Of a stretch of 55,126 bases of DNA, positions 23,224 to 32,168 are shown one piece after another. This DNA comes from Kitasatospora sp. MBT63 (GTDB lineage Bacteria > Actinomycetota > Actinomycetes > Streptomycetales > Streptomycetaceae), in contig NZ_JAIZ01000167.1 in NCBI RefSeq assembly GCF_000710465.2, positions 3,171 to 58,296 on the forward strand, written 5' to 3'. Positions within the stretch are counted from its first letter, which is position 1. The number at the start of each line of letters is the position of its first letter. The notes below the pieces were generated by a model. The model was not told where the DNA came from, made no database searches, and was given only the letters and a program-made list of their open reading frames with translations. A program made the translations under genes and the position numbers.

Positions 23224-26200
23224 CAGAGCTGTCCTCCTCGCTGGACGGCGCGGAGCCGTCGCATCACGGCGTCCGCGAACGCCTCGGGGCGGGCGTCGGC
23301 CCCGGTCACGGTTACTGGCATGGATCCGACCAGCGGGGAGCGGCCGGTGTCCCTGACGACTACGACAGCCGGGCCAGCCGGGTGGGCGGCCACGAGCTTG
23401 ACCATTCCGGCAGCCGGAACACCGCGTCGTGCCGTGCGCAGGTCAGCAACCGGCCGGGTTACACCGCCGTCGGCGAAGGAGCGCGCGGCGAGGCGGCCCT
23501 TGTCAGGTCCGTAGATGACTTGGCCTCCGAACCGGTGCGCGACTTCGTCGAGGATGGCCTTCGAACGGGTCCGCTTCGAGGCGGCGAGCGGCACGTACGC
23601 CTCGCCGCCGGTTTCCGGCTCGGCCCAGACCCGCCATGAGCCGGCGGGGGCGATCTGCGCGATGTGCTGCTCGTCTCGCGGCGGGCGCAGTGCGCCGTTG
23701 GCGTAGAAGGACACGAGGCCGCCGTCGGCCCAGTGGCCCATGCCCGCGATGTGGGGGGATCCGTCGGAGTTGTAGCCGTCGTAGCTGAAGTGGACGGGGA
23801 TGTTGATGTCGTCGGGCTTGTTGACGTTGACGTTGATCGTCTTTGAGCCTGGGATGGCCCGCACGGACGCGCCGATGCTGTCCAGGGCGGCCTGGACCTT
23901 GCCCATGTCGCCGGACAGCAGTGCCTCGGTGAGCGCCTGTGCAGCGGCGGCGCCCTTCTCCTTGCTGACCTGGGCGATCAGGTTGAGCATCGCCGACCAC
24001 TGGTCGTTGGCGCTCGTACCGGCGACCTTGAACGCTCCGACGACTGCACTGAGGTCGGGCGCGCTGATCGGCTGCTTGCTGCCCCAGATCGTCTGCAGGG
24101 TCGTCATCGCGCCCTCGATGTCGCCTGCCAGCAGGGAATGGGCGAAGCCCTGCGCTGCGTCGACGCCCTTGGCCTGTGCCACCTGCGTGACAAGGTCGAG
24201 TCCTGTGGCCATCTGCGAGCGGGACGCGTCCGTTCCTGCCTGGACTGCCTTCGTCATGTCGGTGACGGCCATCTGCTGGAGGATCTTCCCGAAGGCGGCC
24301 ACGTCGTTGGTCTGAGCAGCGGTAGCCCAGGCGCGGGCGGTGGCTTCGCCGTACTTCGCGGCGATGCCTGGCAGTTGCTCCAGACCGGCCTGGAAGGTGT
24401 TCTGGCTGCGGGCAGCGTCCTCCGCGACGATCGACTGAAGCTCGTCGGCGACCTTCGTCTTGCCGTCCTTGAGCTGGCGTACCAGCTCGTCGAGCATCGG
24501 GGCGGCCGAGACGCCGAGTTCAGCGAAGTGGTTGGTCAGGTCGCCGTATCCGGCGATCGCGAGTTCGGACAGGTTGTTCTGGAAGTCCCGCTGTGCCTGG
24601 AGCTGGCGGCGCAGTTCGGCGAGGTAGTCGTCCAGACCGGCCCGGGTGGCGTCGACCAGCCCGGAGAGCTGCTCGGCTGCGCCCTTCTTCCCGGCCTTGA
24701 GGTTGGCCACGAGGTCGTGGGCCATGCCGGCCGAGGCGTCGCCGAGTGAGCGGAAGTGCTCGGCAAGCGGTCCGTAGCCGCGGGTGGTGAGCTCGTCCAG
24801 GTCCTGCTGGAAGGACCTGCTGGCCTTGGACTGCTCGGAGAGTTTGTCGATGTACCCCGAGATGCTGGTCTTCGTCAGGTCGATCTGAAGGCCCGCAGTG
24901 CGGCTGCTGGAGGCTGCCCGGTCCTGCGCCGCCTTCCATGCTTCGGTCGGCTGGACGATGTCGCCGATGGCCTTCCCCAGAGCCTTCATGCTCTCGGAGT
25001 ACTTCGGGGCGCCGTCCTTGTCGGTCGGTAGGAGCTTCTCCAGCGACCACGGGCCTCCTGCGCCCTGCACGGCACTGTCAACCTTCGCCTTGACGATGTT
25101 CATGGCGTCGGCGTACTCGGCTGCGGCCTTCACCGCGTCGGACCAGGACTTCGAGCGGTCCTGGAGGATCTTCTTGGCCTGGTCGAAGTTGGTGTCGTAC
25201 GCCCCCAGGTTCGGATCCCACGACTTGGCCTTGCCGATGTCGAGCTTTTCGTTGAGCGCAGCCAGCTTGTCGCCGCCGCTCACCAGTCCGTCGATGACCT
25301 CGTTGAGCTCCAGGCCAACGGACTTCAGCTTCTTCATGTCGTCCGAGTTGGCCAGGCTCTCCGTAAGGGCCCGCAGTCCGGCGCCCGCGTCGTGCTCCTC
25401 CTTCTCGCGGCGAAGGGCGGCCACGAGGTCGTCCGTGGCGGCCTTGGCCTGCTGCTTGCTGGCGGAGTAGGCGGCGTAGCCGAGGACGCCGATCGCCAGC
25501 AGACCAGTCAGGCCCGACACCGCCAGGCTCGTGCCCCGCAGCACAGCGGGCAGCACAGACCCGCCGGCGGCAGCCTCGGCGGCGGCGGCTCGGAACGCGG
25601 CTAGCTGTGAGGTGATCTGGGCGAGGCCCGCCCGCCCGATCATGGCGGCAGCGGACAGGGCGATGAGGATTCCGGCGGCCTCCTTCACCGGGCCTGGCAG
25701 GTCACCGATCGCCCCGGCGACGATCCCGGCGTACTGGGCCAGCTCCTGGAGGACGGGCAGCAGGACGCCCGCAAGGTTCATGCCGAGTGCCGAAGCCTTG
25801 TTCTTGAACAGGTCCCACTGGCCGCTGGTGGTGTCCATCTGGATCGCGTAGGCGCGCTGGGTGGCCCCGGCTCGCTCGATCTGGAAGTTGATGGCCTGGT
25901 AGGTGTCGGCGTAGTTCTTGCCGTCGGCGGCGGCGAGCGCGAGCGCGGCCCTCGTCGCCCTGATGTCCTTGAAGAGGTTGGCTGTGGCCTCGGCCTGGCC
26001 GTGGGTCACCGCGTTGATCTTGCCCATGACGACGTACAGGCCGTCTTGCTGGACCGCGCTGGCCGCCGACTCGTAGCCCAGCGACTTCATCAGGTCGCCG
26101 AGGTCCTTCGTCGGCTTCATCATGCGCGTCATCAGCATGTTCAGCGCGGTTGCGGACTCAGCCGCGGGGATCCCAGCGAGGGTGATCGCGGCCAGCGCCG

Positions 26201-27416
26201 ACGACAGGTCGGCGAAGCTCACTCCGGCGGCGGCGGCCATCGGCACCACGTCGCCGAGCTGCTGCGCGAGCTCCGAGAACGAGACCACACCTTTGTTGAC
26301 CGTCTGGAACATGATGTCCATGACGTCCGCCGCCGCCGATGCCGGCAGGCCGTACGCCTTCAGGACGCCGAGCAGCGCCCGAGCGGACACCTCGGTCGTC
26401 GTGAGGCCGGCCGAAGCGCCCTGGGCGGCCACCCTCAGGATGGTCATCGCCTCGGCGCCGTCGAAGCCCGTGCTGACGATCTGGTACAGGCCCTCCGCCA
26501 ACTGCTTAGAGCTCTGGGGTAGTTCGGTAGACAGGCGGATTATCTGGTCGGTGAACGCGCCAACGTTCCGGCCGTCGATCTGCCGCGAGATCGTCAGCAC
26601 GTTGGCCATCTCCTTCTCCAGGGAGATGGACCCCGCGACGCCGGCGGCCAGGATCGCCGCGAGGACCAGGCCGCCCTTCACGAACCCGGAGATCCGTGCG
26701 GCCGTGGCGGCCTGCGCGGCTGCGGCCGCCTCGTTCTGCGCGCGGGTGACGGCTGCGGTAGCGGCGACCGTTCGCTGTGCCGCCTGCTCCTCTGCGGCGA
26801 CCTGGCCGGCTCGGGCCTGGCTCGCAGCGACGGCGGCCGCGGCCGCGCTTGCGCTGGTTCGCTCGGCGAGCAGGGCGGCACGCGCGGCGGTTTCCTGCGC
26901 GGCGGCGGCCCTCGTCGCCTGGGCGGTCTGGGCCTCCGCCGCGCGGGTGGCGGACGCGGCAGCCGCTTCGGCTGTCCGCTGGGCGGCTGCCGCTCCTGCT
27001 CCGGCCGTGGCCTGCGCGCGAGCAGCCATGGTTTGGGCGATCTCCTGCGCGCGGGTAGCGCGCGTGGTGGCCTCTACGGCAGCGGTCTGCTCAGTCTGTG
27101 CGCGGGCGGCAGCCGATGCAGCGACGGCCTGCGCACGACCGGCGCGCTCAGCCGCCGCTGTGGCGGTGGTCTGGGCTGCTGCCGACCGTTCGACAGCCGC
27201 CTGCACCTCTGCCTGGGATCGCACGACCGCGGCCGCAGCCGCGACCTGGGCCTGCCCGAGTCGCTCGGCTGCCGCCTCGACGCGCTGCAACTCGGCACGG
27301 GTGTTGGACAGTTGTCCGTCGAAGGCGCGAAGCTGCTGGGCTCCGCCGCGCAGGCCGGTGGTCAGGCCCGACAATCCGGCCTGGAGCTGGACGTACAGGG
27401 TGTAGGCGCTGGCCAC
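23223..27416 (-). CDS. Tail tape measure protein, TP901 family
   Basis: 1397 residues. Residues 30-240 are extremely Ala-rich coiled coil with repeated AQTxAxxAA blocks. The TP901 core follows (TISRQIDGRNVGAFTDQIIR; GAEAMTILRVAAQGASAGLT), then hydrophobic segments around 590-660 and a long helical region with internal similarity (SFQQDLDELTTRGYGPL and DFQNNLSELAIAGYGDL). At about 0.15 nm per residue the tail should be near 200 nm. It sets tail length and may enter the host envelope. Confidence 0.9.
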   Translation of the reverse strand: MASAYTLYVQLQAGLSGLTTGLRGGAQQLRAFDGQLSNTRAELQRVEAAAERLGQAQVAAAAAVVRSQAEVQAAVERSAAAQTTATAAAERAGRAQAVAASAAARAQTEQTAAVEATTRATRAQEIAQTMAARAQATAGAGAAAAQRTAEAAAASATRAAEAQTAQATRAAAAQETAARAALLAERTSASAAAAAVAASQARAGQVAAEEQAAQRTVAATAAVTRAQNEAAAAAQAATAARISGFVKGGLVLAAILAAGVAGSISLEKEMANVLTISRQIDGRNVGAFTDQIIRLSTELPQSSKQLAEGLYQIVSTGFDGAEAMTILRVAAQGASAGLTTTEVSARALLGVLKAYGLPASAAADVMDIMFQTVNKGVVSFSELAQQLGDVVPMAAAAGVSFADLSSALAAITLAGIPAAESATALNMLMTRMMKPTKDLGDLMKSLGYESAASAVQQDGLYVVMGKINAVTHGQAEATANLFKDIRATRAALALAAADGKNYADTYQAINFQIERAGATQRAYAIQMDTTSGQWDLFKNKASALGMNLAGVLLPVLQELAQYAGIVAGAIGDLPGPVKEAAGILIALSAAAMIGRAGLAQITSQLAAFRAAAAEAAAGGSVLPAVLRGTSLAVSGLTGLLAIGVLGYAAYSASKQQAKAATDDLVAALRREKEEHDAGAGLRALTESLANSDDMKKLKSVGLELNEVIDGLVSGGDKLAALNEKLDIGKAKSWDPNLGAYDTNFDQAKKILQDRSKSWSDAVKAAAEYADAMNIVKAKVDSAVQGAGGPWSLEKLLPTDKDGAPKYSESMKALGKAIGDIVQPTEAWKAAQDRAASSSRTAGLQIDLTKTSISGYIDKLSEQSKASRSFQQDLDELTTRGYGPLAEHFRSLGDASAGMAHDLVANLKAGKKGAAEQLSGLVDATRAGLDDYLAELRRQLQAQRDFQNNLSELAIAGYGDLTNHFAELGVSAAPMLDELVRQLKDGKTKVADELQSIVAEDAARSQNTFQAGLEQLPGIAAKYGEATARAWATAAQTNDVAAFGKILQQMAVTDMTKAVQAGTDASRSQMATGLDLVTQVAQAKGVDAAQGFAHSLLAGDIEGAMTTLQTIWGSKQPISAPDLSAVVGAFKVAGTSANDQWSAMLNLIAQVSKEKGAAAAQALTEALLSGDMGKVQAALDSIGASVRAIPGSKTINVNVNKPDDINIPVHFSYDGYNSDGSPHIAGMGHWADGGLVSFYANGALRPPRDEQHIAQIAPAGSWRVWAEPETGGEAYVPLAASKRTRSKAILDEVAHRFGGQVIYGPDKGRLAARSFADGGVTRPVADLRTARRGVPAAGMVKLVAAHPAGPAVVVVRDTGRSPLVGSMPVTVTGADARPEAFADAVMRRLRAVQRGGQL

Positions 27417-27422
27417 GCCTGA

Positions 27423-27761
27423 TCACTCCGTTCTGGGCCGTAGCCCGATCTTCACCCCGCGCGACTCAGACCCCTGGGGGACCTGCTCCTGCTCCATCTC
27501 GATCAGCTCGCAGCCGGAGCAGCGATGCGACTCCGCCACGTACGCGAACCGGTCACCGCCCGCGGCCTCGTCCCACTCCGACGGCCGGGTGCCGCAGCCC
27601 TCGCATACCGCCCGTGTGAAGTGGAGGTACGCGAGGGCTTTCGCCCGGTCGAGTGCCGTCCAGCGGCCGGTTCCGGCACCCATTAGCTGGGAGTGCGGGA
27701 TGCCGTAGGCCGCGCACAGTTCCATCTCCGACCTGAACTGCGGGTCGGCTACGAGCCTTTT
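27423..27761 (-). CDS. Tail assembly chaperone frameshift extension (gpT-like)
   Basis: This frame lacks its own start but continues coding sense (KRLVADPQFRSEMELCAAYG) exactly from the slippery site, giving about 111 residues to the stop at 27423. It carries two zinc-type CxxC pairs (CEGCGT and CSGCE). Product is made only as the -1 frameshifted fusion with the 27749-28357 protein. Confidence 0.75.
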   Translation of the reverse strand, partial: KRLVADPQFRSEMELCAAYGIPHSQLMGAGTGRWTALDRAKALAYLHFTRAVCEGCGTRPSEWDEAAGGDRFAYVAESHRCSGCELIEMEQEQVPQGSESRGVKIGLRPRTE

Positions 27762-28357
27762 CCCAGGTCGGCCCGAATCGTCTGGTTGGGCAGAAGCGCG
27801 GCCGTGAACAGGACCTTGGCGTCCGTGTCCGACCACTCGTCGAGCAGTTCCTGGGCGTCCTGCACGCTCATCCCGTCGACCTCGGCGCCGGTCTCGTCCC
27901 GCTCCACGTGGCACGCGGCGATCAGTGCGGCCGGGAAGGTGTTGACGTCGTACTCCATGCCCTTGTCGGCCTGGTCCTCGCTGGGCGCGTGCTCGCGCAG
28001 CAGCTGCTCCCAGGCCGGCCTGGGAAGGGCTCGGAACGTCAGGGTGAACGTGGCCTCGGCGAGAGCGTGTTCGGCCGTCGCCAGGAGGGACTGAGCGATG
28101 ACGACCTGCGGCTGCGACTCCAGCCAGGCGTCCTGCTCCGTCTCCGGAATCCCGGCGACGGTCGCGGCAGCGCGGGCGTCGGAGCGAGCCTTCACCAGGC
28201 TGAGCGTCGCTTCCGACACGGCCCGCTTCGCGTCGTCGTTGTCGCAGAGGCTGACGGCGCGCTCCGGCAGGCGACGGGCCCGCAACCGGTCCATCTTGGT
28301 CCGCCAGTGCGCGTCCCGCGCCACTGCGGCGGCCGGGGGTTCGTGCGTGGTCGTCAT
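27749..28357 (-). CDS. Tail assembly chaperone, upstream part (gpG-like)
   Basis: 202 residues from ATG 28357 (MTTTHEPPAAAVARDAHWRT), mostly helical (ALPRPAWEQLLREHAPSEDQ). It sits between the tail tube and tape-measure genes, as for lambda gpG/gpGT. The last codons (LGKGS, then TAG) contain GGGAAAA, at which a -1 shift yields the longer form. The ratio of the two forms is generally needed for tail assembly. Confidence 0.8.
   Translation of the reverse strand: MTTTHEPPAAAVARDAHWRTKMDRLRARRLPERAVSLCDNDDAKRAVSEATLSLVKARSDARAAATVAGIPETEQDAWLESQPQVVIAQSLLATAEHALAEATFTLTFRALPRPAWEQLLREHAPSEDQADKGMEYDVNTFPAALIAACHVERDETGAEVDGMSVQDAQELLDEWSDTDAKVLFTAALLPNQTIRADLGKGS
27758..27764 (-). promoter_or_regulatory. 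Programmed -1 frameshift slippery site GGGAAAA
   Basis: Read as G-GGA-AAA in the zero frame, a canonical X-XXY-YYZ heptamer, two codons before the chaperone stop; the -1 frame downstream is open and coding. Confidence 0.8.
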
Positions 28358-28368
28358 CGCTTCGCCCC

Positions 28369-28863
28369 TCAGCTCGCGGCCGGAACGGCAGCGTCGAGCG
28401 TCGGAACGTCCGTGATCGCGAAAGAGACCTTGAACTTGGCGGGCTCGGTGCCGGTGCTGTAGCTCGGGGCTCGGGAGCCGACGCGCACGGGGAAGATGTC
28501 CATGCTCTTGCTGGCCGGGACGTCGCCCTTGCGCAGGATGACGACGTAGCCGGTGACGTCCTTGGACAGCAGGGTCTCGACGGTCTCGCTGACCAGGTCC
28601 TCGTAGAAGGTGAGGCTGGAGCTCGCGGCCTTGTCCTCGCCAGGGATGCTGGTGCTGAACTTCGAGCCGAGGTCAGGGGTTTCGATCGGGCTGTTCTCCA
28701 GGCTCCAGCCTTCGACATCCGAGACCTGCTTGGACAGGTCCGTGGAGCCCGGTCCGGTGGTGAGCTCGGCTCGGGTCGGGACGTTGGTGGGCGCCGCGAT
28801 GGTCTTGAGGAAGAAGATCCGGGTGATGCCCCGGCGCATGAACCGCTGCTGCGTGGATGCCAC
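28369..28863 (-). CDS. Major tail (tube) protein
   Basis: 164 residues (MASTQQRFMRRGITRIFFLK). The beta-rich body (ASSSLTFYEDLVSETVETLL; TGYVVILRKGDVPASKSMDI) and its position upstream of the frameshifted chaperone are characteristic of siphophage tube proteins. Polymerises around the tape measure. A 148-nt untranslated stretch before it has no clear feature. Confidence 0.8.
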   Translation of the reverse strand: MASTQQRFMRRGITRIFFLKTIAAPTNVPTRAELTTGPGSTDLSKQVSDVEGWSLENSPIETPDLGSKFSTSIPGEDKAASSSLTFYEDLVSETVETLLSKDVTGYVVILRKGDVPASKSMDIFPVRVGSRAPSYSTGTEPAKFKVSFAITDVPTLDAAVPAAS

Positions 28864-29011
28864 GCTCGACTCTCAATCCGGGGACACAGACCACCGGAAT
28901 CACCGGAGACCCGTCCCCTGAGAAACCGCCCGTCGGGACGGTCAGGAGTCAGCCCGTGCCGGCGGCCGGGCGTCCGTGCTTGGGTCTCCACGGTGAGATG
29001 GTGCGAGCGGG

Positions 29012-29449
29012 TCAGCTGTCTGGAGTGGTCACGTGCAGGATGATCCGCTGCACGTAACTGTATACGCCGCTGACGACTGTCACTCCGTCTTCCTTGTCGA
29101 TCTCCCGGCCGATGACGGTGTGTCCGGAGATCGGGATCGCGGTCACGTACCCCCCGGTCTTGGTCCGGGCGAGCAGCGCGACGCGGACCTTGTCACTCAT
29201 CCACTCGGCTTGCTCAGCGGTCGTGCCAATGCTGGTCACCTGGTAGAGCATCCGCCCGTCGCCGTCGCCATCGCCGAAGGGCGGCCCCGAGCTGGTGCCG
29301 CCCAGGGGGTAGAGCACGCAGTACGGGATGGTCACGCCGGTGGGCTTGTCGCTGGCCGTCGGCGCGGTTCCGTACCCGCAGCTGCGGCCGGTCGCGGTAG
29401 AGAGCGCGGTCTGCACGGCCAGGGAGACAACTCGACCCTGCACAGGCAT
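29012..29449 (-). CDS. Tail terminator protein
   Basis: 145 residues (MPVQGRVVSLAVQTALSTAT). The order neck - terminator - tube and the alpha/beta layout (QVTSIGTTAEQAEWMSDKVR) match lambda gpU-like terminators of actinophages. It caps the tube and joins it to the neck. Confidence 0.65.
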   Translation of the reverse strand: MPVQGRVVSLAVQTALSTATGRSCGYGTAPTASDKPTGVTIPYCVLYPLGGTSSGPPFGDGDGDGRMLYQVTSIGTTAEQAEWMSDKVRVALLARTKTGGYVTAIPISGHTVIGREIDKEDGVTVVSGVYSYVQRIILHVTTPDS

Positions 29450-29451
29450 GG

Positions 29452-29715
29452 TTACTCGTCCTCCTCTTCTTCGTCGTCGATTGCCATCCGGTCGGCGGTG
29501 ATCCGGCCCGCCAGGTCCATGTCGGCGTAGCGGATCATCCCGGCCCGGTCCCAGGCAGGCATGTCGGCCGGTGAGGCTTCCACGTAGAGGCCCAGCTGTC
29601 CGTCCTGCTCATCGAGGACCTCGATCACGAGCACAGCGCGGGAAAGCAGACCAGCGCCGTGCGCTTGCAGGACTCGGGCGACGGCCTCGTGGATGTCGTC
29701 CGTGAGCTGACTCAT
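29452..29715 (-). CDS. Small acidic hypothetical protein in the neck region
   Basis: 87 residues beginning MSQLTDDIHEAVARVLQAHG and ending in a run of Glu/Asp (DDEEEEDE). Its ATG overlaps the upstream stop. No family recognised; the conserved late-operon position suggests a structural or assembly role. Confidence 0.6.
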   Translation of the reverse strand: MSQLTDDIHEAVARVLQAHGAGLLSRAVLVIEVLDEQDGQLGLYVEASPADMPAWDRAGMIRYADMDLAGRITADRMAIDDEEEEDE

Positions 29716-30143
29716 CGGTCGCCCTCCGCGATCCGGCCCATGGCGTCGACAAACAGCGGAGTGACTCGCTCAACTGCCGGGCCAACGTGCGGGTAGGGCG
29801 GCTGGTGGTAGATGCGACCGAGGATGTCGGGTCCTACAAAGCCGTACTCGAGGCGGCGCGCCTGCGGCTTGTTCGTGCCGACGACCGCCTCGACGCCAGC
29901 GGCGGTGACACGAACGTCGTTGGTCCAGCTGCGCCGGTAGTCGCCCGTCGGCGCGTTCGGGCCCGGCCGACCGGAGGCATTCGCCTTGATGGCTGTCTCC
30001 AGCAGCATGGCGTGGTGACGCACCACAGAGACGGCTGCGGGCAGCAACGACGCTGCTCGCGCTTCGAGCTGGGCAGCGATCTGTGCACCGTTGCTGTACG
30101 CCCCGGCGGCAGGGTGCGCGTTGGGGTGCGGGGTGGACGCCAT
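29712..30143 (-). CDS. Neck protein, HK97 gp10-like
   Basis: Start ATG 30143 (MASTPHPNAHPAAGAYSNGA), overlapping the upstream stop (ATGA). Contains TAIKANASGRPGPNAPTGDY and RLEYGFVGPDILGR, matching the HK97 gp10/tail-completion family's central helix and GxxxxN/RLEFG pattern. 143 residues. It links portal-side connectors to the tail. Confidence 0.75.
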   Translation of the reverse strand: MASTPHPNAHPAAGAYSNGAQIAAQLEARAASLLPAAVSVVRHHAMLLETAIKANASGRPGPNAPTGDYRRSWTNDVRVTAAGVEAVVGTNKPQARRLEYGFVGPDILGRIYHQPPYPHVGPAVERVTPLFVDAMGRIAEGDR

Positions 30144-30541
30144 CAGCCCACCTCGTCCAGGGCAGCCCACTTGCCGACTGCCCACTCCTGGAGCTGCATC
30201 AGGAGCGCACGGGTGTACTCGCCTGGCCCGCCGTCCATCAGGTCGTGCCGGTTGAGAACCGTCCGCTCCAGCTCCCCCGCGTCCATGGCGCCCAGGAATG
30301 CGGCGGCGGCCGGGCCCGGGTCTGGCGGCTCTCCGATGCTCACGCGCGCCAAGCCCTCCCACCCGTCCGACGCGGTCGGCCTGAGCAGGAGGGCCAGTTC
30401 CGGAAGCTCTCCGGCGCGGTGGCTCAGCGTGTAGGCCCGGACCTGCGAGGCGACATCGCGGCCGTCGATCTCCAGGCGGGCGTGCGGTCCGTCGGCCACG
30501 ATCCGGACATGGCTCGGCTCATCGGGAAGGGTGGGGGTCAT
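30143..30541 (-). CDS. Hypothetical neck-region protein, 132 aa
   Basis: ATG 30541 (MTPTLPDEPSHVRIVADGPH). N-terminal beta strands (ARLEIDGRDVASQVRAYTLS) and a C-terminal helix. This kind of small protein with 'DGRDVA' strands appears in Streptomyces prophage neck regions. Function unknown. Confidence 0.55.
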   Translation of the reverse strand: MTPTLPDEPSHVRIVADGPHARLEIDGRDVASQVRAYTLSHRAGELPELALLLRPTASDGWEGLARVSIGEPPDPGPAAAAFLGAMDAGELERTVLNRHDLMDGGPGEYTRALLMQLQEWAVGKWAALDEVG

Positions 30542-30585
30542 GATCCGACCCTAGGAGCCGCGACGGACAGTACTGGTGGCGCAGG

Positions 30586-31008
30586 TCAGGGCGGGGTGAT
30601 CTCGTCGAGCCGGGTGATCCTGGCGACCTCTACCGTGCTGGCCTCGGCTGGGTCGAGGACCTGCCAGACCCTGCCGACGGTGCCAGTCGTCGGTGACGCG
30701 GCGACAACTACTTCCAGCCGGTCGCCGCGCTGGGGCAAGGGAGCGGACAGGGGCGTGACGAGCCCATACCAACTCGCTGCATCGTCAACCCACTTCGCGC
30801 CAACCAAGTGCTCGACGGTGGACAGGCCGTGCGAGGAGAGGACTGCGCCAGGTCCTTCCCAGACGGTGGATGCGGGCACGGGGCCGACCAGACCCGTGTC
30901 GACGTCCAACGCCGCTGTCCCGGTCGGCCGGGAGATCCGCACGCGGTCCACCATGACGGTGTTCTCCAGGCTCTGGCGGACCGCGTCGAGGTCCGGTGGC
31001 GTGCTCAC
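30586..31008 (-). CDS. DUF6093-like head-tail connector, copy 1
   Basis: 140 residues (MSTPPDLDAVRQSLENTVMV). VDRVRISRPTG, LVTPLSAPLPQRGDRLEVVV and GRVWQVLDPAEASTVEVARI follow the same order as the next gene upstream, so the pair are paralogues. DUF6093-type proteins occur in actinophage head-tail joining regions, where I place them by position. Coupled overlap with copy 2. Confidence 0.6.
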   Translation of the reverse strand: MSTPPDLDAVRQSLENTVMVDRVRISRPTGTAALDVDTGLVGPVPASTVWEGPGAVLSSHGLSTVEHLVGAKWVDDAASWYGLVTPLSAPLPQRGDRLEVVVAASPTTGTVGRVWQVLDPAEASTVEVARITRLDEITPP

Positions 31009-31451
31009 GCGGTGCCTCCCGTTTTCTGGATACGCATCCAGGTGGCTCGAAGCACCTCAACGGTGCCGGTCTCGCCAGGGTCGAGGACCGTCCAGACCCT
31101 CCCGATCGCGGCGCTGTCCTCGCTGTGCACAACGGTCACCAGGTCACCGGTTGAGGCCACGGGCGCGGACAACGGTGTGAACAGGGTGTAGCGGGCGTCG
31201 CCGTCGTCGCGGTACGGCTGGCCTTCAAGCCGCAGCACGATGCCCGGGCCTCCTGCGGGACGGTGCGCGCCTGGGCCCTCGTACACAGTGACGTCGGGCC
31301 CAGGCACGTACTGTCCGGTGGCGGGGTCGAGGACCATCGGCCCGGGTCGGTAGATCCGAACGGTCTCGATCAGGAGCTTGCGCTCCACCACGGCGGCCAC
31401 CGAGGCCGGGAGGATGCTGCTCGTAGCAGTTGGGGGTGTGGGGCTGCTCAT
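31005..31451 (-). CDS. DUF6093-like head-tail connector, copy 2
   Basis: 148 residues (MSSPTPPTATSSILPASVAA). Shares LFTPLSAP, IGRVWTVLDPGETGTVEV and the ETVRIYRPG strand with copy 1. It lies directly beside the cargo island's left boundary, 51 bp from the folE stop. Confidence 0.6.
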   Translation of the reverse strand: MSSPTPPTATSSILPASVAAVVERKLLIETVRIYRPGPMVLDPATGQYVPGPDVTVYEGPGAHRPAGGPGIVLRLEGQPYRDDGDARYTLFTPLSAPVASTGDLVTVVHSEDSAAIGRVWTVLDPGETGTVEVLRATWMRIQKTGGTA

Positions 31452-31502
31452 GATTCGAGCGTAGGTAGCGTGTCGGACACCCCCAGGCGAGGCGCTCGTC
31501 AG

Positions 31503-32096
31503 TCAGTGACTTGGCGCCAACGCAAGGCGCTCGATGCGAGCCGCGAGTTCCGGGTCGTCAGCGGTCCTTCCCAGGCGACATGAAGTGAGAGTTCGTACTG
31601 AGTTCGCCTCGACACCGCGCATGCTCATGCAGAGGTGCTCGCCTTCGGCGTAGACCGCGACGTCATCGGTGCCGGCCTGCTTGGCGATGTCCTCCGCAAC
31701 GGCCTGCGTGATCCGTTCCTGGAGCTGTAGACCGTGAGTGTGGACGCGCAGCTGGCGCACCAGCTTGGACAAGCCGAGGACTTGGGCTTGGGGAACATAG
31801 GCAATCGAGACGGTGAGGTGGAACGGCAGCAAGTGGTGCTCGCACAAGCTCCAGGCGCGGATGCCGCGCAGCATGACGAAGTCGCCGTGATTGCTGGTGT
31901 GGTTGAAGGCTGTGCCGAGGGTGCCGGGGTCACGGTTGAGGAACTCGGTCCACCACGCGGCGACCCGGCGCGGTGTGTCGACGAGTCCTTCGCGCTCTGG
32001 GTCCTCGCCGAGGGCGAGCAGCAGCTCGCGGGTGAGGCTCTCCACGCGTCGGGTGTCGACGGGTCGTCGAGCGGGCGAAGGTATGGAGGTGGCCAT
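31503..32096 (-). CDS. folE: GTP cyclohydrolase I
   Basis: 197 residues with GAAGGAG before ATG 32096. All zinc-site residues are visible: Cys85 and His87/His88 in SLCEHHLLPF, and Cys156 in HLCMSMRGV; the GTP-binding LSKLVR segment is intact. The reaction GTP to 7,8-dihydroneopterin triphosphate is the first step to preQ0. The host should carry its own folE for folate, so a second copy beside queDEC implies dedicated supply to this cluster. It is the last gene of the 41.1-31.5 kb run. Confidence 0.93.
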   Translation of the reverse strand: MATSIPSPARRPVDTRRVESLTRELLLALGEDPEREGLVDTPRRVAAWWTEFLNRDPGTLGTAFNHTSNHGDFVMLRGIRAWSLCEHHLLPFHLTVSIAYVPQAQVLGLSKLVRQLRVHTHGLQLQERITQAVAEDIAKQAGTDDVAVYAEGEHLCMSMRGVEANSVRTLTSCRLGRTADDPELAARIERLALAPSH

Positions 32097-32168
32097 TGAG
32101 GCTCCTTCGAGAAAAGTTCGACTGACAGCCGTGCCTGACAGGCCGGCGTGTGTCCGCGACGCTCGTCG

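Noticed and set aside
26122..27405. 427-codon plus-strand frame opposite the tape measure gene
   Set aside because: Ala-rich mirror of the coiled-coil repeat, without start signals.
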